In this document: one piece after another, positions 24,958 to 33,193 of the stretch
Numbering within the stretch: position 1 is the first letter of the stretch
Layout: each line of letters begins with the position of its first letter
NCBI GenBank assembly: GCA_965229005.1
Contig: CBDDIP010000002.1
Location: 1,054,001 to 1,118,000 of the forward strand
From: CBDDIP01 sp965229005
GTDB lineage: Bacteria > Actinomycetota > Acidimicrobiia > Acidimicrobiales > Ilumatobacteraceae
DNA length: 64,000 nucleotides
Reading direction: 5' to 3'
The notes under the pieces: generated by a model
Told to the model about the DNA's origin: nothing
What the model saw: only the letters and a program-made list of their open reading frames with translations
Databases searched by the model: none
Program-made: the position numbers and the translations under genes

Positions 24958-27936
24958 TCACGACTTCGGCCGCAGCAGCCGATCCGGCATCCACCCGATC
25001 AGGATCGGCACGCCGAGGATGGCGATCATCCAGGCGGTCCACATCGAGTGGAACGGCCACCACTCCGGCCAGTGGGCCACCTCGAGCCCGGCCGCGGCCT
25101 GCGCGGACGTGTGGGCCATCCAGCCGTACCAGGCGAAGACAGCGGCGGTCAGCGCAGCGGCGGCGAACCAGCGCATCCAGAAGAACAGGGCGACGCTGGC
25201 GACCGCGGCCGCGAGCGCCGGCTCGACCCAGATCCACTCCCAGTGGATGATCGGCAGCTCCCCACCGAACAGGCTCGGGCGATGGATGAACCAGGCGCCG
25301 GTCACCGCACCACCGATGGCCAGCGCGTAGGGCGGGACGACGCGCCACCACGGTCGGGTCGGTCGGAACACGAGCTCGACGAGGAGCGCTGCTCCGAGCG
25401 ACATGCCGAGGCCGATGCCCCACAGCGTCCACTCGCCGGCGTCCGTTCGTGCTCGTGGTGCGGCGAGCATGCAGACCGTGCAGGCCAGGGCGGTGACCGC
25501 CCATCGACCGGCGAGCACGAGCCCGGCGACGGCCAGCAGCACGGGCCGCAGCACCGTGCCGAGCACCCACAGCAGCGGCTTGCCCTTGCGGATCGCCTTG
25601 CTGGCGGTGATCGTGCCGCGGATCGCGACACCGGTCAGGTTGCGCGTGCCGAGCAGCGAGGCGATGCGCCGGTCGTGCTTCGCCCACGCGATGAACCAGG
25701 CACCGCTGACGAGCTCGTCCCACGGCTGGTCGGGCGACGCTGCTTTCGTCAGCTCGCCGTCGTGGCGGCGCAGCTCGTTGAGCACCTGCAGCTGACGGCA
25801 GCGCACCAGCGCAGACTTCAGCTCTGCGTCGTCGGTCGGCAGTGCGGCGACGCCGAGCTGCGCGCAGACCTTCGACGGGTCGTTGCGCAGCGTTGCGATG
25901 GCGGTGCTGTCGAGCGCCGCCTCGACGAGCGACCCGACGCTGTCGAGCCGGCCCCATCGCCAGTCGCTGGTGCGCCACTTCGTGTCGAAGAACGCGCCGA
26001 GGTGGTGGAGCTGCTTGCCGGCGATGCGCTGCCCGTAGTCGTCGATCGGGCCGAGGGCCATGAACGCGTCGGCTGCCGGGCTGTGCACGTCACCTGCGGT
26101 CCGCACGAACTCGATGCGTTGGTCGCTGGCGACCGGCTCGACGTGCAGCGGCATGAACGCCGCGGTGATCGGGCCGAGCGCGGCCCACCGCGCCAGTGGA
26201 TCCGCGGCGCGCAGCGTGGACAGCGCTCGCTCGGCAGGTGACGCGTCGGCCGCAGCGAGGTCGGGGATCAGCCCGAGCAGGGCGACCAACCGGCCGACGA
26301 GCTCCAGCTCCAACGTGACCGTCGCATCCGCCGGCGGTGTCGGAATTGGTTGCCATCCGGCGAGCGCCGCCCATGTGGCGTTGTCGAGCGGGCTGGCCAC
26401 TCGCGTCGAGGCGAGCTCGGTGCGCGACCTGCCGAGCGCCGTCGCGGCATCTCGCTCGACGCGCCCGGGGCCGTCGTGCTGGGAGATCTCGCCGGCCACC
26501 AGCATCGCTGCCAGCTGCCGGGCGGTGACGACGTCGCAGAGCAGGCGGAGCTCGTCGAGAGCGGAGAGCACCGGGCCGAGCGCCAACGACGGGCGCTCTC
26601 GCTGGACGCGGTAGAGCAGCCGGTCGAGCGTGGCGACGTCGTTGCGGATCCCGGCCGCGAGCAGGAGCCCGCCGGACTTCGTCCATTCGGTGCGGAGTGC
26701 GTCTTCCAGCCGGAGACGCGCCGCACCGCCAGGGACGTCGACGATCGGCGCGACGCGTGGTTGCTGCGGGGCGTGCCACATCATCTCGCCGGCCGGGTTG
26801 GTGGCGGCGCGCACGATCATGGCGACGGCACCGTCGACCGCGAGCAGTGCGGCTGCCTGGCGGGTGTCGGCGTTGGTCGTGCCGTTCAGCAGCTGGGCGA
26901 GCAGTGCGTCCGCTTCGGCGTCGCGCCGGGCGACGTTGGCGTTGTGGTCGCGCAGCAGCTCGATGTCCTCGCGGATCGTCTCGGATCGCTTGCCGGAGAA
27001 CGACTGCGCCACCTCGATCGCAGTCGCCGGATCCTTCAGTTGCTTGCCGGGCTCCGGCGCGGCGCCCGGATCGGGGTGGAGGTAGAGCAGCACGCGCCGG
27101 ACGGGCTGACTCGCCCGGCTGTTGTAGATCGCCCGGATGGCGCGCGAGATCGGGACGTTGTCGACGACGCCGCCGTCCATGATCTCGACGTCGGGTCGGT
27201 CCGCCCGGAACGCGTTGACGAGACGACTCCCGAAGTTGGCTCGGACGAACTCCACCGGTTCGAACAGGAACGGCAGGCTCGAGGTGGCCCGGCCGATGGA
27301 CGCCAGCGCATCGATCGAGTCGTCGACGGCGAACCCGTCGAGTCCGCGTGACTCCGACCCGCGCTTGGCGACGTGGAAGTAGGCGTCGCTGCGCGACTCG
27401 CGGATCGGATCGCCCGGCGCGTCGCCGAACACCACCTCGTTGGGTCGAACGAGCGTGGCACTGACGAAGATCGCCAGGTCCTGGGCCGGCGGCGGACCGG
27501 GTGGCGGTGCCCCCGGCGGCTCGCGCAACGCGGTGGTGAGCTGCTCGAGGAAGTACTGGCCGCGGAAGATCGCGCGCGGGTCGTTGTCCGTCTTCATCGA
27601 CCCCAAGGGGCTCTTGACCAGCGCGTCGATGTCGGCATCGGTCTCCCACAGGACACTGAACGTGTCGAACGGGCGGTTCGTGCGGATCGCCTGGGCGAGC
27701 ATCACGGCGTTCAGCCCGCCTGCGCTGGCCCCGGCCATCACGTCGACCTGCGCCTCAGGTTCATACCCGGACGCTGTCAACAGCGTCGACCAGAACGGAT
27801 CGGCTTCGGCGTCTGCATCTCGGCGGCGCATGCGGTCGATCTCGCACACGGCACCGCCGATCCACACGGCCAGGCTGACGCCTCCGTTCATGGAGAGGGC
27901 GAGGCGGAGCTGGCGCCTCCCGAGTTCGTCCGCCAT
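24958..27936 (-). CDS. Patatin-like phospholipase family protein with C-terminal membrane region
   Basis: The protein has 992 residues. The N-terminal third is a patatin domain: SMNGGVSLAVWIGGAVCEI forms the oxyanion loop, AGASAGGLNAVML holds the nucleophile (Ser71 in GxSxG), and EIMDGGVVDNVPI (near residue 252) supplies the catalytic Asp. The middle is a long helical region like the DUF3376 part of actinobacterial patatin proteins. The last ~220 residues contain several hydrophobic helices (for example PLLWVLGTVLRPVLLAVAGLVL is one region, cut here), so the protein is membrane-bound. It should be a lipid acyl hydrolase. It lies 17 bp upstream of mftA on the same strand and may be co-transcribed. 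CAGAAT lies 6 nt before the ATG. Confidence 0.88.
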   Translation of the reverse strand: MADELGRRQLRLALSMNGGVSLAVWIGGAVCEIDRMRRRDADAEADPFWSTLLTASGYEPEAQVDVMAGASAGGLNAVMLAQAIRTNRPFDTFSVLWETDADIDALVKSPLGSMKTDNDPRAIFRGQYFLEQLTTALREPPGAPPPGPPPAQDLAIFVSATLVRPNEVVFGDAPGDPIRESRSDAYFHVAKRGSESRGLDGFAVDDSIDALASIGRATSSLPFLFEPVEFVRANFGSRLVNAFRADRPDVEIMDGGVVDNVPISRAIRAIYNSRASQPVRRVLLYLHPDPGAAPEPGKQLKDPATAIEVAQSFSGKRSETIREDIELLRDHNANVARRDAEADALLAQLLNGTTNADTRQAAALLAVDGAVAMIVRAATNPAGEMMWHAPQQPRVAPIVDVPGGAARLRLEDALRTEWTKSGGLLLAAGIRNDVATLDRLLYRVQRERPSLALGPVLSALDELRLLCDVVTARQLAAMLVAGEISQHDGPGRVERDAATALGRSRTELASTRVASPLDNATWAALAGWQPIPTPPADATVTLELELVGRLVALLGLIPDLAAADASPAERALSTLRAADPLARWAALGPITAAFMPLHVEPVASDQRIEFVRTAGDVHSPAADAFMALGPIDDYGQRIAGKQLHHLGAFFDTKWRTSDWRWGRLDSVGSLVEAALDSTAIATLRNDPSKVCAQLGVAALPTDDAELKSALVRCRQLQVLNELRRHDGELTKAASPDQPWDELVSGAWFIAWAKHDRRIASLLGTRNLTGVAIRGTITASKAIRKGKPLLWVLGTVLRPVLLAVAGLVLAGRWAVTALACTVCMLAAPRARTDAGEWTLWGIGLGMSLGAALLVELVFRPTRPWWRVVPPYALAIGGAVTGAWFIHRPSLFGGELPIIHWEWIWVEPALAAAVASVALFFWMRWFAAAALTAAVFAWYGWMAHTSAQAAAGLEVAHWPEWWPFHSMWTAWMIAILGVPILIGWMPDRLLRPKS

Positions 27937-27990
27937 GGGTCGATTCTGAACCTGAAATCGGGCGTGTCAACCGGTAGCGTCGATCGCCCC

Positions 27991-29949
27991 GTGAACGAGT
28001 CGTCGAGCGCTGTCCTGTTCCCGGAGCTCGCCCAGGAACGCGATCAACTGGCGTTCTCGCGCGCCTGCCGGGACGCGATGATCGAGCGCTTCAGCCGCGT
28101 CGATCCCGACGCCGCCGCCGACGAGATCACCAAGGAGTACGTCGAGGTCGCCGTCGCCGAAGCGTTGGAGGACCTCCACACGCCCGGCGCAGGCGACTTC
28201 TTCGGTCGCATCACCGAGGCTCGCAGCGGTACAGGCGCGGGCGGCGCGCCCGGTGATCGTTGGTACATCGGCCGTCGCCACATCGAGAACGACGAGCACG
28301 ATCCGGTGGTCGTCGACTGGCGTGCGCCCATCGCCGCGCCGTTCTACCGGGCCACCGGTGTCGACGCCCTCGGCCTGGCCCACCGCCGCCGCTTCACGCT
28401 GGCCGACGGCGACATCACCGCCTACCTCGACGAGCAGCTCGACGACCCTGACCACGCCGGCGACGCCACCGGCATCCCCGACCCGGTGCTGGCCGAGATC
28501 GGTGCAGCGCGCACCGGTGCAATGCGCGAGATCGTCGCCACGATCCAGGCCGAGCAGGACGTGGTCATCCGCGCACCGCTGCTGCAGTGCCTCGTCGTGC
28601 AAGGCGGGCCCGGCACCGGCAAGACGGCGGTGGGTCTGCACCGCGCCGCGTACCTGTTGTTCGAGCACCGACGACGGCTGGTGCGTGACGGCGTGCTCGT
28701 GGTCGGCCCGAACCGCGTCTTCCTCGACTACATCGGCAACGTGCTGCCGTCGCTCGGGGAGCGCAGCGTTCGCCAGGCGACGGTGCTCGACCTGTGCGTA
28801 CCGAAGGTGGAGATCACCGGGCTCGACGACGACGCGCTTGCCGCGGCGAAGGGTGATGCGACGATGCTCGAGGAGCTCGCCGCCGACTGCCTCATCGCTG
28901 TCGTGCCACCGGCCGATGACATCCGCGTGCCCTTCGGGGCGCGCACGTTGGTGGTCACGCGCGCCGAAGCGTCCGCGTGGATCGAAGCCGCGCTGGACGG
29001 CAACCAGCCGGTGAACAAGCGCCGCGACTCGCTCAAGGCGATCGCCTCGCAGGAGCTGCTGCGGCGCACCGACCGCGACGACGTGTGGACGAAGGCGCCG
29101 GAGCTGCGCGCGGCGTTCGCCAAGGCGTGGCCGACGCAGCAGCCGATCCGGCTCGTCGACCGCTTCCTCGCGGCGCGCTTCGACGGCGCGTCCGGCAAGC
29201 GCCGTCGGTGGACCGCCGCCGACCAGCTGCTCGTCGACGAGGCCAACTCGCTCCTCGTCGGCACGCCATTCACCTACGGGCACGTCGTCGTCGACGAAGC
29301 GCAGGACCACTCGGCGGTCGGTCTGCGGGTGATCGGCCGGCGCAGCCCCGCCGGGTCGTTGACGATCCTCGGCGATCTCGCCCAGTCGAGCACGCCAGCG
29401 GGCCAGCGCGACTGGCAGGTCGCGCTCGGCCACCTCGGCGCTGAAGTCGGCGACGTCGCCCACCTCACCATCGGCTACCGCGTGCCCGCGCCGATCCTCG
29501 AGATGGCCAACCGCCTGCTGCCGTTCACCGGCGTCGACACAGTCGCCAGCTCCAGCGTCCGCCGCGAGGGCGACGCGCCGAGCCTGCGCGTCGTGCCCTC
29601 ACCGGAGCTACCGGCCGCGGTGGTCGCCGAGATCGTCGCGGTGCGCCATCGCCACCACAACGCCGGCATCGTCGCCCCGCTCGCGTTGCACGCAACCCTC
29701 GATGCTGCGATTGCTTCCGCCGGTCTGACGATGGTCGATCGCGTGCACGACCTCGCCCACGACGACGTCCCGGTGTTCACCCCCGAAGCAGCCAAAGGCC
29801 TCGAGTTCGACGGCGTCGTCGTCGTCAACCCCCACCAGATCTTCGACGGCTCCGAACGCGGCGCAAGGCTCCTCTACGTCGCCATGACCCGCGCCGTCCA
29901 AGTGCTCTCCTTCGTGACGGACGCACCGCTTCCTCCGCCGCTCGGCTGA
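27991..29949 (+). CDS. HelD-like UvrD/Rep-fold ATPase (RNA polymerase remodeller)
   Basis: The protein has 652 residues. A helical N-terminus begins FPELAQERDQLAFSRACRDAM, and YIGRRHI with DPVVVDWRAP follow, all typical of HelD. Walker A is GGPGTGKTA (near residue 204), Walker B VVVDEAQDHSA (near 431), and KGLEFDGVVVVNP with YVAMTRA closes the UvrD-like core. HelD proteins strip stalled RNA polymerase from DNA; an actinobacterial relative, HelR, protects against rifamycins. Whether this one does cannot be told here. The GTG at 27991 fits the family start; the frame is open far upstream but overlaps the divergent patatin gene. TAGCGT stands 10 nt before it. Confidence 0.87.
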   Translation: MNESSSAVLFPELAQERDQLAFSRACRDAMIERFSRVDPDAAADEITKEYVEVAVAEALEDLHTPGAGDFFGRITEARSGTGAGGAPGDRWYIGRRHIENDEHDPVVVDWRAPIAAPFYRATGVDALGLAHRRRFTLADGDITAYLDEQLDDPDHAGDATGIPDPVLAEIGAARTGAMREIVATIQAEQDVVIRAPLLQCLVVQGGPGTGKTAVGLHRAAYLLFEHRRRLVRDGVLVVGPNRVFLDYIGNVLPSLGERSVRQATVLDLCVPKVEITGLDDDALAAAKGDATMLEELAADCLIAVVPPADDIRVPFGARTLVVTRAEASAWIEAALDGNQPVNKRRDSLKAIASQELLRRTDRDDVWTKAPELRAAFAKAWPTQQPIRLVDRFLAARFDGASGKRRRWTAADQLLVDEANSLLVGTPFTYGHVVVDEAQDHSAVGLRVIGRRSPAGSLTILGDLAQSSTPAGQRDWQVALGHLGAEVGDVAHLTIGYRVPAPILEMANRLLPFTGVDTVASSSVRREGDAPSLRVVPSPELPAAVVAEIVAVRHRHHNAGIVAPLALHATLDAAIASAGLTMVDRVHDLAHDDVPVFTPEAAKGLEFDGVVVVNPHQIFDGSERGARLLYVAMTRAVQVLSFVTDAPLPPPLG

Positions 29950-29966
29950 GCTCCGAACGTCAGAAT

Positions 29967-30009
29967 CTGGATGTCTGAGACGCGGCAGAGCCGCGCGTCA
30001 GACATCCAG
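29967..30009. terminator. Long hairpin between convergent genes, probable bidirectional terminator
   Basis: CTGGATGTCTGA at 29967-29978 pairs exactly with TCAGACATCCAG at 29998-30009, and GC-rich inner arms (GCGG/CCGC) extend the stem. It sits between the converging HelD-like and HxlR genes. No U-run follows on either strand, as is common in actinobacterial terminators. Confidence 0.65.
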
Positions 30010-30020
30010 CTTCGACGTGA

Positions 30021-30707
30021 TCAGGCGGTGGCGTAGGGGGCGACGAAGGGGGCGACGGGGCTGAGCTCCATCACCGAGGGCAGGCGTCGGACGACCGCCG
30101 GCGCGCCGACGAGCTCGACGCTGCCGTTCCGCAGCGCGTTGTGCAGCCCGAGCCGGCCGAGCCACACCTGGTACATCGTGTTGAGGTCGCTCTGCACGAC
30201 GGCGTCGACGCCGAAGCCGGGGTCGGACATGCACACGGACGGTCCGGCAGCGTCCTTGAGGATCCAGAAGCGATCCTTGATGTCGCTGAAGCGGAACTCC
30301 AGCACCCAACGGCGATCGGGCAGGAACGAGAAGTCGAGGCGGCGGTGCACCCACCACATCAGCAGCTGCGGATCGAGCTCGTTCGCACGTGGGTCGCCGA
30401 ACTGCCACTTGGCACCCCACTCGCCGAGGCCGAACACGATCGGGCGGAGCTCTTCGCCGGCCAACGTCAACAGGTACTGATCGTCGATGTGGTCGACGAT
30501 GCCGGCGCGTTCCAACTGTCGCAGCCGCTTCGACAGCAGCGTGCGCGACAGGCCCGGCAGCCCACGAGCGAGATCGTTGAAGCGGGTGAAGCCGCAGAGC
30601 ATGTCGCGAACGATCATGAACGACCAGCGTTCGCCGAGCACCTCCACCGCGCGTGTCACCGGGCAGTACTGACCGAACCCGACCACCACATCCGTGTCGT
30701 CGCTCAT
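30021..30707 (-). CDS. HxlR-family transcriptional regulator with SCP2-like C-terminus
   Basis: The protein has 228 residues. The HxlR winged helix covers ~15-110: YCPVTRAVEVLGERWSFMIV, then FTRFNDLARGLPGLSRTLLS as recognition region and a wing ending DQYLLTLAGEEL. The remaining ~110 residues form a mixed alpha/beta region like the SCP2 sterol-carrier-like domain of larger HxlR proteins, a likely lipid or acyl ligand pocket. It is divergent from an acyl-CoA dehydrogenase, which is its likely target. The ATG at 30707 follows TACGAT by 6 nt; an in-frame ATG at 30728 would overlap the promoter. Confidence 0.88.
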   Translation of the reverse strand: MSDDTDVVVGFGQYCPVTRAVEVLGERWSFMIVRDMLCGFTRFNDLARGLPGLSRTLLSKRLRQLERAGIVDHIDDQYLLTLAGEELRPIVFGLGEWGAKWQFGDPRANELDPQLLMWWVHRRLDFSFLPDRRWVLEFRFSDIKDRFWILKDAAGPSVCMSDPGFGVDAVVQSDLNTMYQVWLGRLGLHNALRNGSVELVGAPAVVRRLPSVMELSPVAPFVAPYATA

Positions 30708-30713
30708 CGCAAG

Positions 30714-30786
30714 ATCGTAGGTCGTCAACTTGTACCGGCGCGGTCCACATTCTGTACTCGTTGCCGAAACGGCCCGTCTTTACCGT
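30714..30786. promoter_or_regulatory. Divergent promoters of the HxlR and acyl-CoA dehydrogenase genes
   Basis: The minus strand has TACGAT (30714-30719) 6 nt before the HxlR ATG. The plus strand has TACCGT (30781-30786) 7 nt before the dehydrogenase ATG. Between them TGTAC occurs twice (near 30731 and 30753), a possible regulator half-site. Confidence 0.5.
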
Positions 30787-30793
30787 TCGACAC

Positions 30794-31990
30794 ATGACAA
30801 TCACCATCACCCACGACGATCCGACGACGCTGTCGGATGAACACAACAGCACTCCTCACTGGACCGGCGCGACGCCGTCGAGCCACTGGCTCGGCGCCGC
30901 CCGACGGCTGATCCCCGACCTCGCCGCGACCGCGGTGGAGAGCGACCGCACCGGCGAGTTCGTCCAGGCCGGCTTCGACGTTCTGCGCGAGCAGGGCTTC
31001 ATGTCGATGCTCGTGCCTGCAGACCTCGGCGGCGGGGGAGCGACCTACCGCCAGGCCTGCGCCGTGCTCAGCGAGCTGGCCCACGGCTGCCCGGCCACGG
31101 CGCTTGCGCTGTCGATGCACACCCACCTGGTCGCCGCGCAGGTGTGGCGCCACCAGCGCGACCTGCCGGCGCCCGTCCTGCAGCGCCTCGCCAACGAGCA
31201 GATCGTGCTCGTCTCCACCGGCGCCAGCGATTGGCTCGACTCCAACGGCACGTGCACGCGGGTGGAGGGCGGCTACCGCGTCACCGCTCGCAAGATGCCC
31301 GCCAGCGGCGCCCCCGCCGGCCACGTCTTCGCCACCAGCTTCCGCTGGGAGGACGGTCCGGACGGGCCGTCGGTCGTCCACGCCTCGGTCTCCGCGGCAG
31401 CGGAGGGCGTCAGCATGGAGCGCACCTGGGACACGATGGGGATGCGCGCCACCGGCTCGGAGACCGTCGTGTTCGACAACGTCTTCGTGCCTGATGCAGC
31501 GGTCGCCCTCGTGCGCCCCGCCGGCGTGTGGCACCCCGTGTGGGGAACCGTCGTCGGCGCTGCGCTCCCGCTGATCATGGCGGTCTACGTCGGCGTCGCC
31601 GAGTCCGCCGCTCAGCGTGCGATCGCCCTGGCGAGTGCCAAGGCCGACCGCCCCGAGGTCGCGCCGCTCGTCGGTCGGATGCTGAACAAGCTGACCACGG
31701 CGCGCGACACCGTGCGAGCGATGATCGACGCCAACGACGACCTCCACTTCGACAACACCGTCGAGGCCTCATCGGCGTTCATCGCCCGCAAGTCGATCGC
31801 CGCCGAGGCAGTCATCGACACGGTCACCCTCGCCCTCGAAGTCGGCGGCGGTGCGGCCTACTCGCGGTCGAGCGGCATCGAGCGGCTGTTCCGCGACGCG
31901 CAGGGCGCTCGCTACCACCCGCTGCCGACCGCGCAGCAGGAGCGCTTCTCCGGCCGCGTCGCGCTGGGCCTCGCTCCGGTCGGTGACTGA
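30794..31990 (+). CDS. Acyl-CoA dehydrogenase family protein
   Basis: The protein has 398 residues with the three-part ACAD fold. An N-terminal helical domain includes FMSMLVPADLGGGGATY. The middle beta domain has the GGYRVTARKMPASGAP substrate/FAD segment and WDTMGMRATGSETVVFDNVFVP. The C-terminal helices include LEVGGGAAYSRSSGIERLFRDAQGARYHP, which carries the usual Arg. The typical catalytic Glu position could not be assigned with certainty, so a hydroxylase/monooxygenase-type relative remains possible. It lies divergent to an HxlR regulator with lipid-binding-like domain, which suggests ligand-controlled acyl or steroid breakdown. The next gene converges 12 bp downstream. Confidence 0.87.
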   Translation: MTITITHDDPTTLSDEHNSTPHWTGATPSSHWLGAARRLIPDLAATAVESDRTGEFVQAGFDVLREQGFMSMLVPADLGGGGATYRQACAVLSELAHGCPATALALSMHTHLVAAQVWRHQRDLPAPVLQRLANEQIVLVSTGASDWLDSNGTCTRVEGGYRVTARKMPASGAPAGHVFATSFRWEDGPDGPSVVHASVSAAAEGVSMERTWDTMGMRATGSETVVFDNVFVPDAAVALVRPAGVWHPVWGTVVGAALPLIMAVYVGVAESAAQRAIALASAKADRPEVAPLVGRMLNKLTTARDTVRAMIDANDDLHFDNTVEASSAFIARKSIAAEAVIDTVTLALEVGGGAAYSRSSGIERLFRDAQGARYHPLPTAQQERFSGRVALGLAPVGD

Positions 31991-32002
31991 GGGTCAAGGG
32001 CG

Positions 32003-33079
32003 TCAGCCGGGGGAGGTCAACGTGTCCTGCGCGAACAGGATGTTGACGATGCTTCCCGGCTGGCGCCCCTCGACGAGCGGGAGGATCGCCACCACGACGT
32101 CGTCCTCGACGACGATGTTCGAGGCGGCGAAGAACTCGCTCCAGGGCGCGTTCGTGCGCAGTGAACTGCCCTCGAGGATCTCGGCGATCGTCGTCGCGGC
32201 CAGCTTGGCCGTGGCGGCGTCGGCGTAGTGGTAGACGAAGTAGGCGACCGGCGTGTCCTCTTCGACCGTCATGCCGACGGCGATCGTGTCGAACGGGTTC
32301 ACCGCATCGTCGTCACCGTCGGCGCTGAGCATGAACGCGGTGTACACGCCACCTCGATCGAGCGCGGCAGCGACGGCACGGAACCCTGGGTCGTCCGCCA
32401 TCGAGTCGCCACCCCCGGCCCAGCTGTCGATGCTGGCCGAGGACGTGCTCACCGCGAACAGCCCGTTGTGCGTCGCCTCGTGCAACGGCTGGCCGAGCGG
32501 GCGGGCGACCGTCCGCTCCTTGGCGTTGACGGAGAAGTCATCGCCCTCGCCGACCTGCCACACACCGTCGTCGGCGGGACCGGCGGCCTTGTCGACCTCG
32601 TCGGTGTCGACCGACCCCTGGATGACCAGCAGTCGTGACGGCGGCCGGTCGGATGCGATGAACGCATCGATGTCGAGCACCGACCAACCCATCTCGTCGA
32701 GGAAGTCCGCTTGCTGATCGGCACGATTCGGCTGGACCAGCTCGGGCAGCGACAGCGCAACGAGCGCCGTCTCGTCGTCCTCCAGGCTGAACCCGGTCAT
32801 CGGTCGCAACCAGCGGAACAGCTCCTGGTCGTCGTCGAGGTCGCTCGGGCGGTCCACGCCCGCCAGCGCAGTGGCGGCGATGACGTCGCCGTACTGCAGC
32901 TGGATCGGTCCGTCGGCGTCACGCGACTCGAGCGGCAGCTGCGCCAGCAACGCGCTCACCGACCGCCGATTCGTCGGCGCAGCGTCGCCCCCACCGTCGT
33001 CGCTGCACGCTGGCAGCAACGCGAGCGCGCCGATCGCCACAGCCACTGCACCCTTGCCCATCCGGACGCTCCGTCGCAT
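32003..33079 (-). CDS. Predicted lipoprotein of unknown function
   Basis: The protein has 358 residues. The N-terminus MRRSVRMGKGAVAVAIGALA ends in a lipobox LPACSDD with the lipidated Cys near residue 25. The mature part is acidic (many Asp/Glu) and has no family motif I recognise. It has an alternating alpha/beta pattern and strings such as YFVYHYADAATAKLAATTI. It is presumably exported and attached to the outer face of the membrane. The start has a GGGAGG ribosome-binding site 5 nt upstream, and a TACCAT box further up, so this transcript carries a leader. It is divergent from the lamin-tail protein. Confidence 0.7.
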   Translation of the reverse strand: MRRSVRMGKGAVAVAIGALALLPACSDDGGGDAAPTNRRSVSALLAQLPLESRDADGPIQLQYGDVIAATALAGVDRPSDLDDDQELFRWLRPMTGFSLEDDETALVALSLPELVQPNRADQQADFLDEMGWSVLDIDAFIASDRPPSRLLVIQGSVDTDEVDKAAGPADDGVWQVGEGDDFSVNAKERTVARPLGQPLHEATHNGLFAVSTSSASIDSWAGGGDSMADDPGFRAVAAALDRGGVYTAFMLSADGDDDAVNPFDTIAVGMTVEEDTPVAYFVYHYADAATAKLAATTIAEILEGSSLRTNAPWSEFFAASNIVVEDDVVVAILPLVEGRQPGSIVNILFAQDTLTSPG

Positions 33080-33193
33080 CTCGACCTCCCTCGGTCGATG
33101 GTACGACGTCGTTCAGCCGATGTTGGTTCGTGCTCATCGTCTGGTTCGCCTCGCGTTCACCCTGCATTTTCGAGGGCTGCTTACCGTCGCCAC

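Noticed and set aside
27373..27990. N-terminal extension of the HelD-like gene
   Set aside because: The frame is open, but it lies antisense to the patatin N-terminus and adds no HelD sequence.
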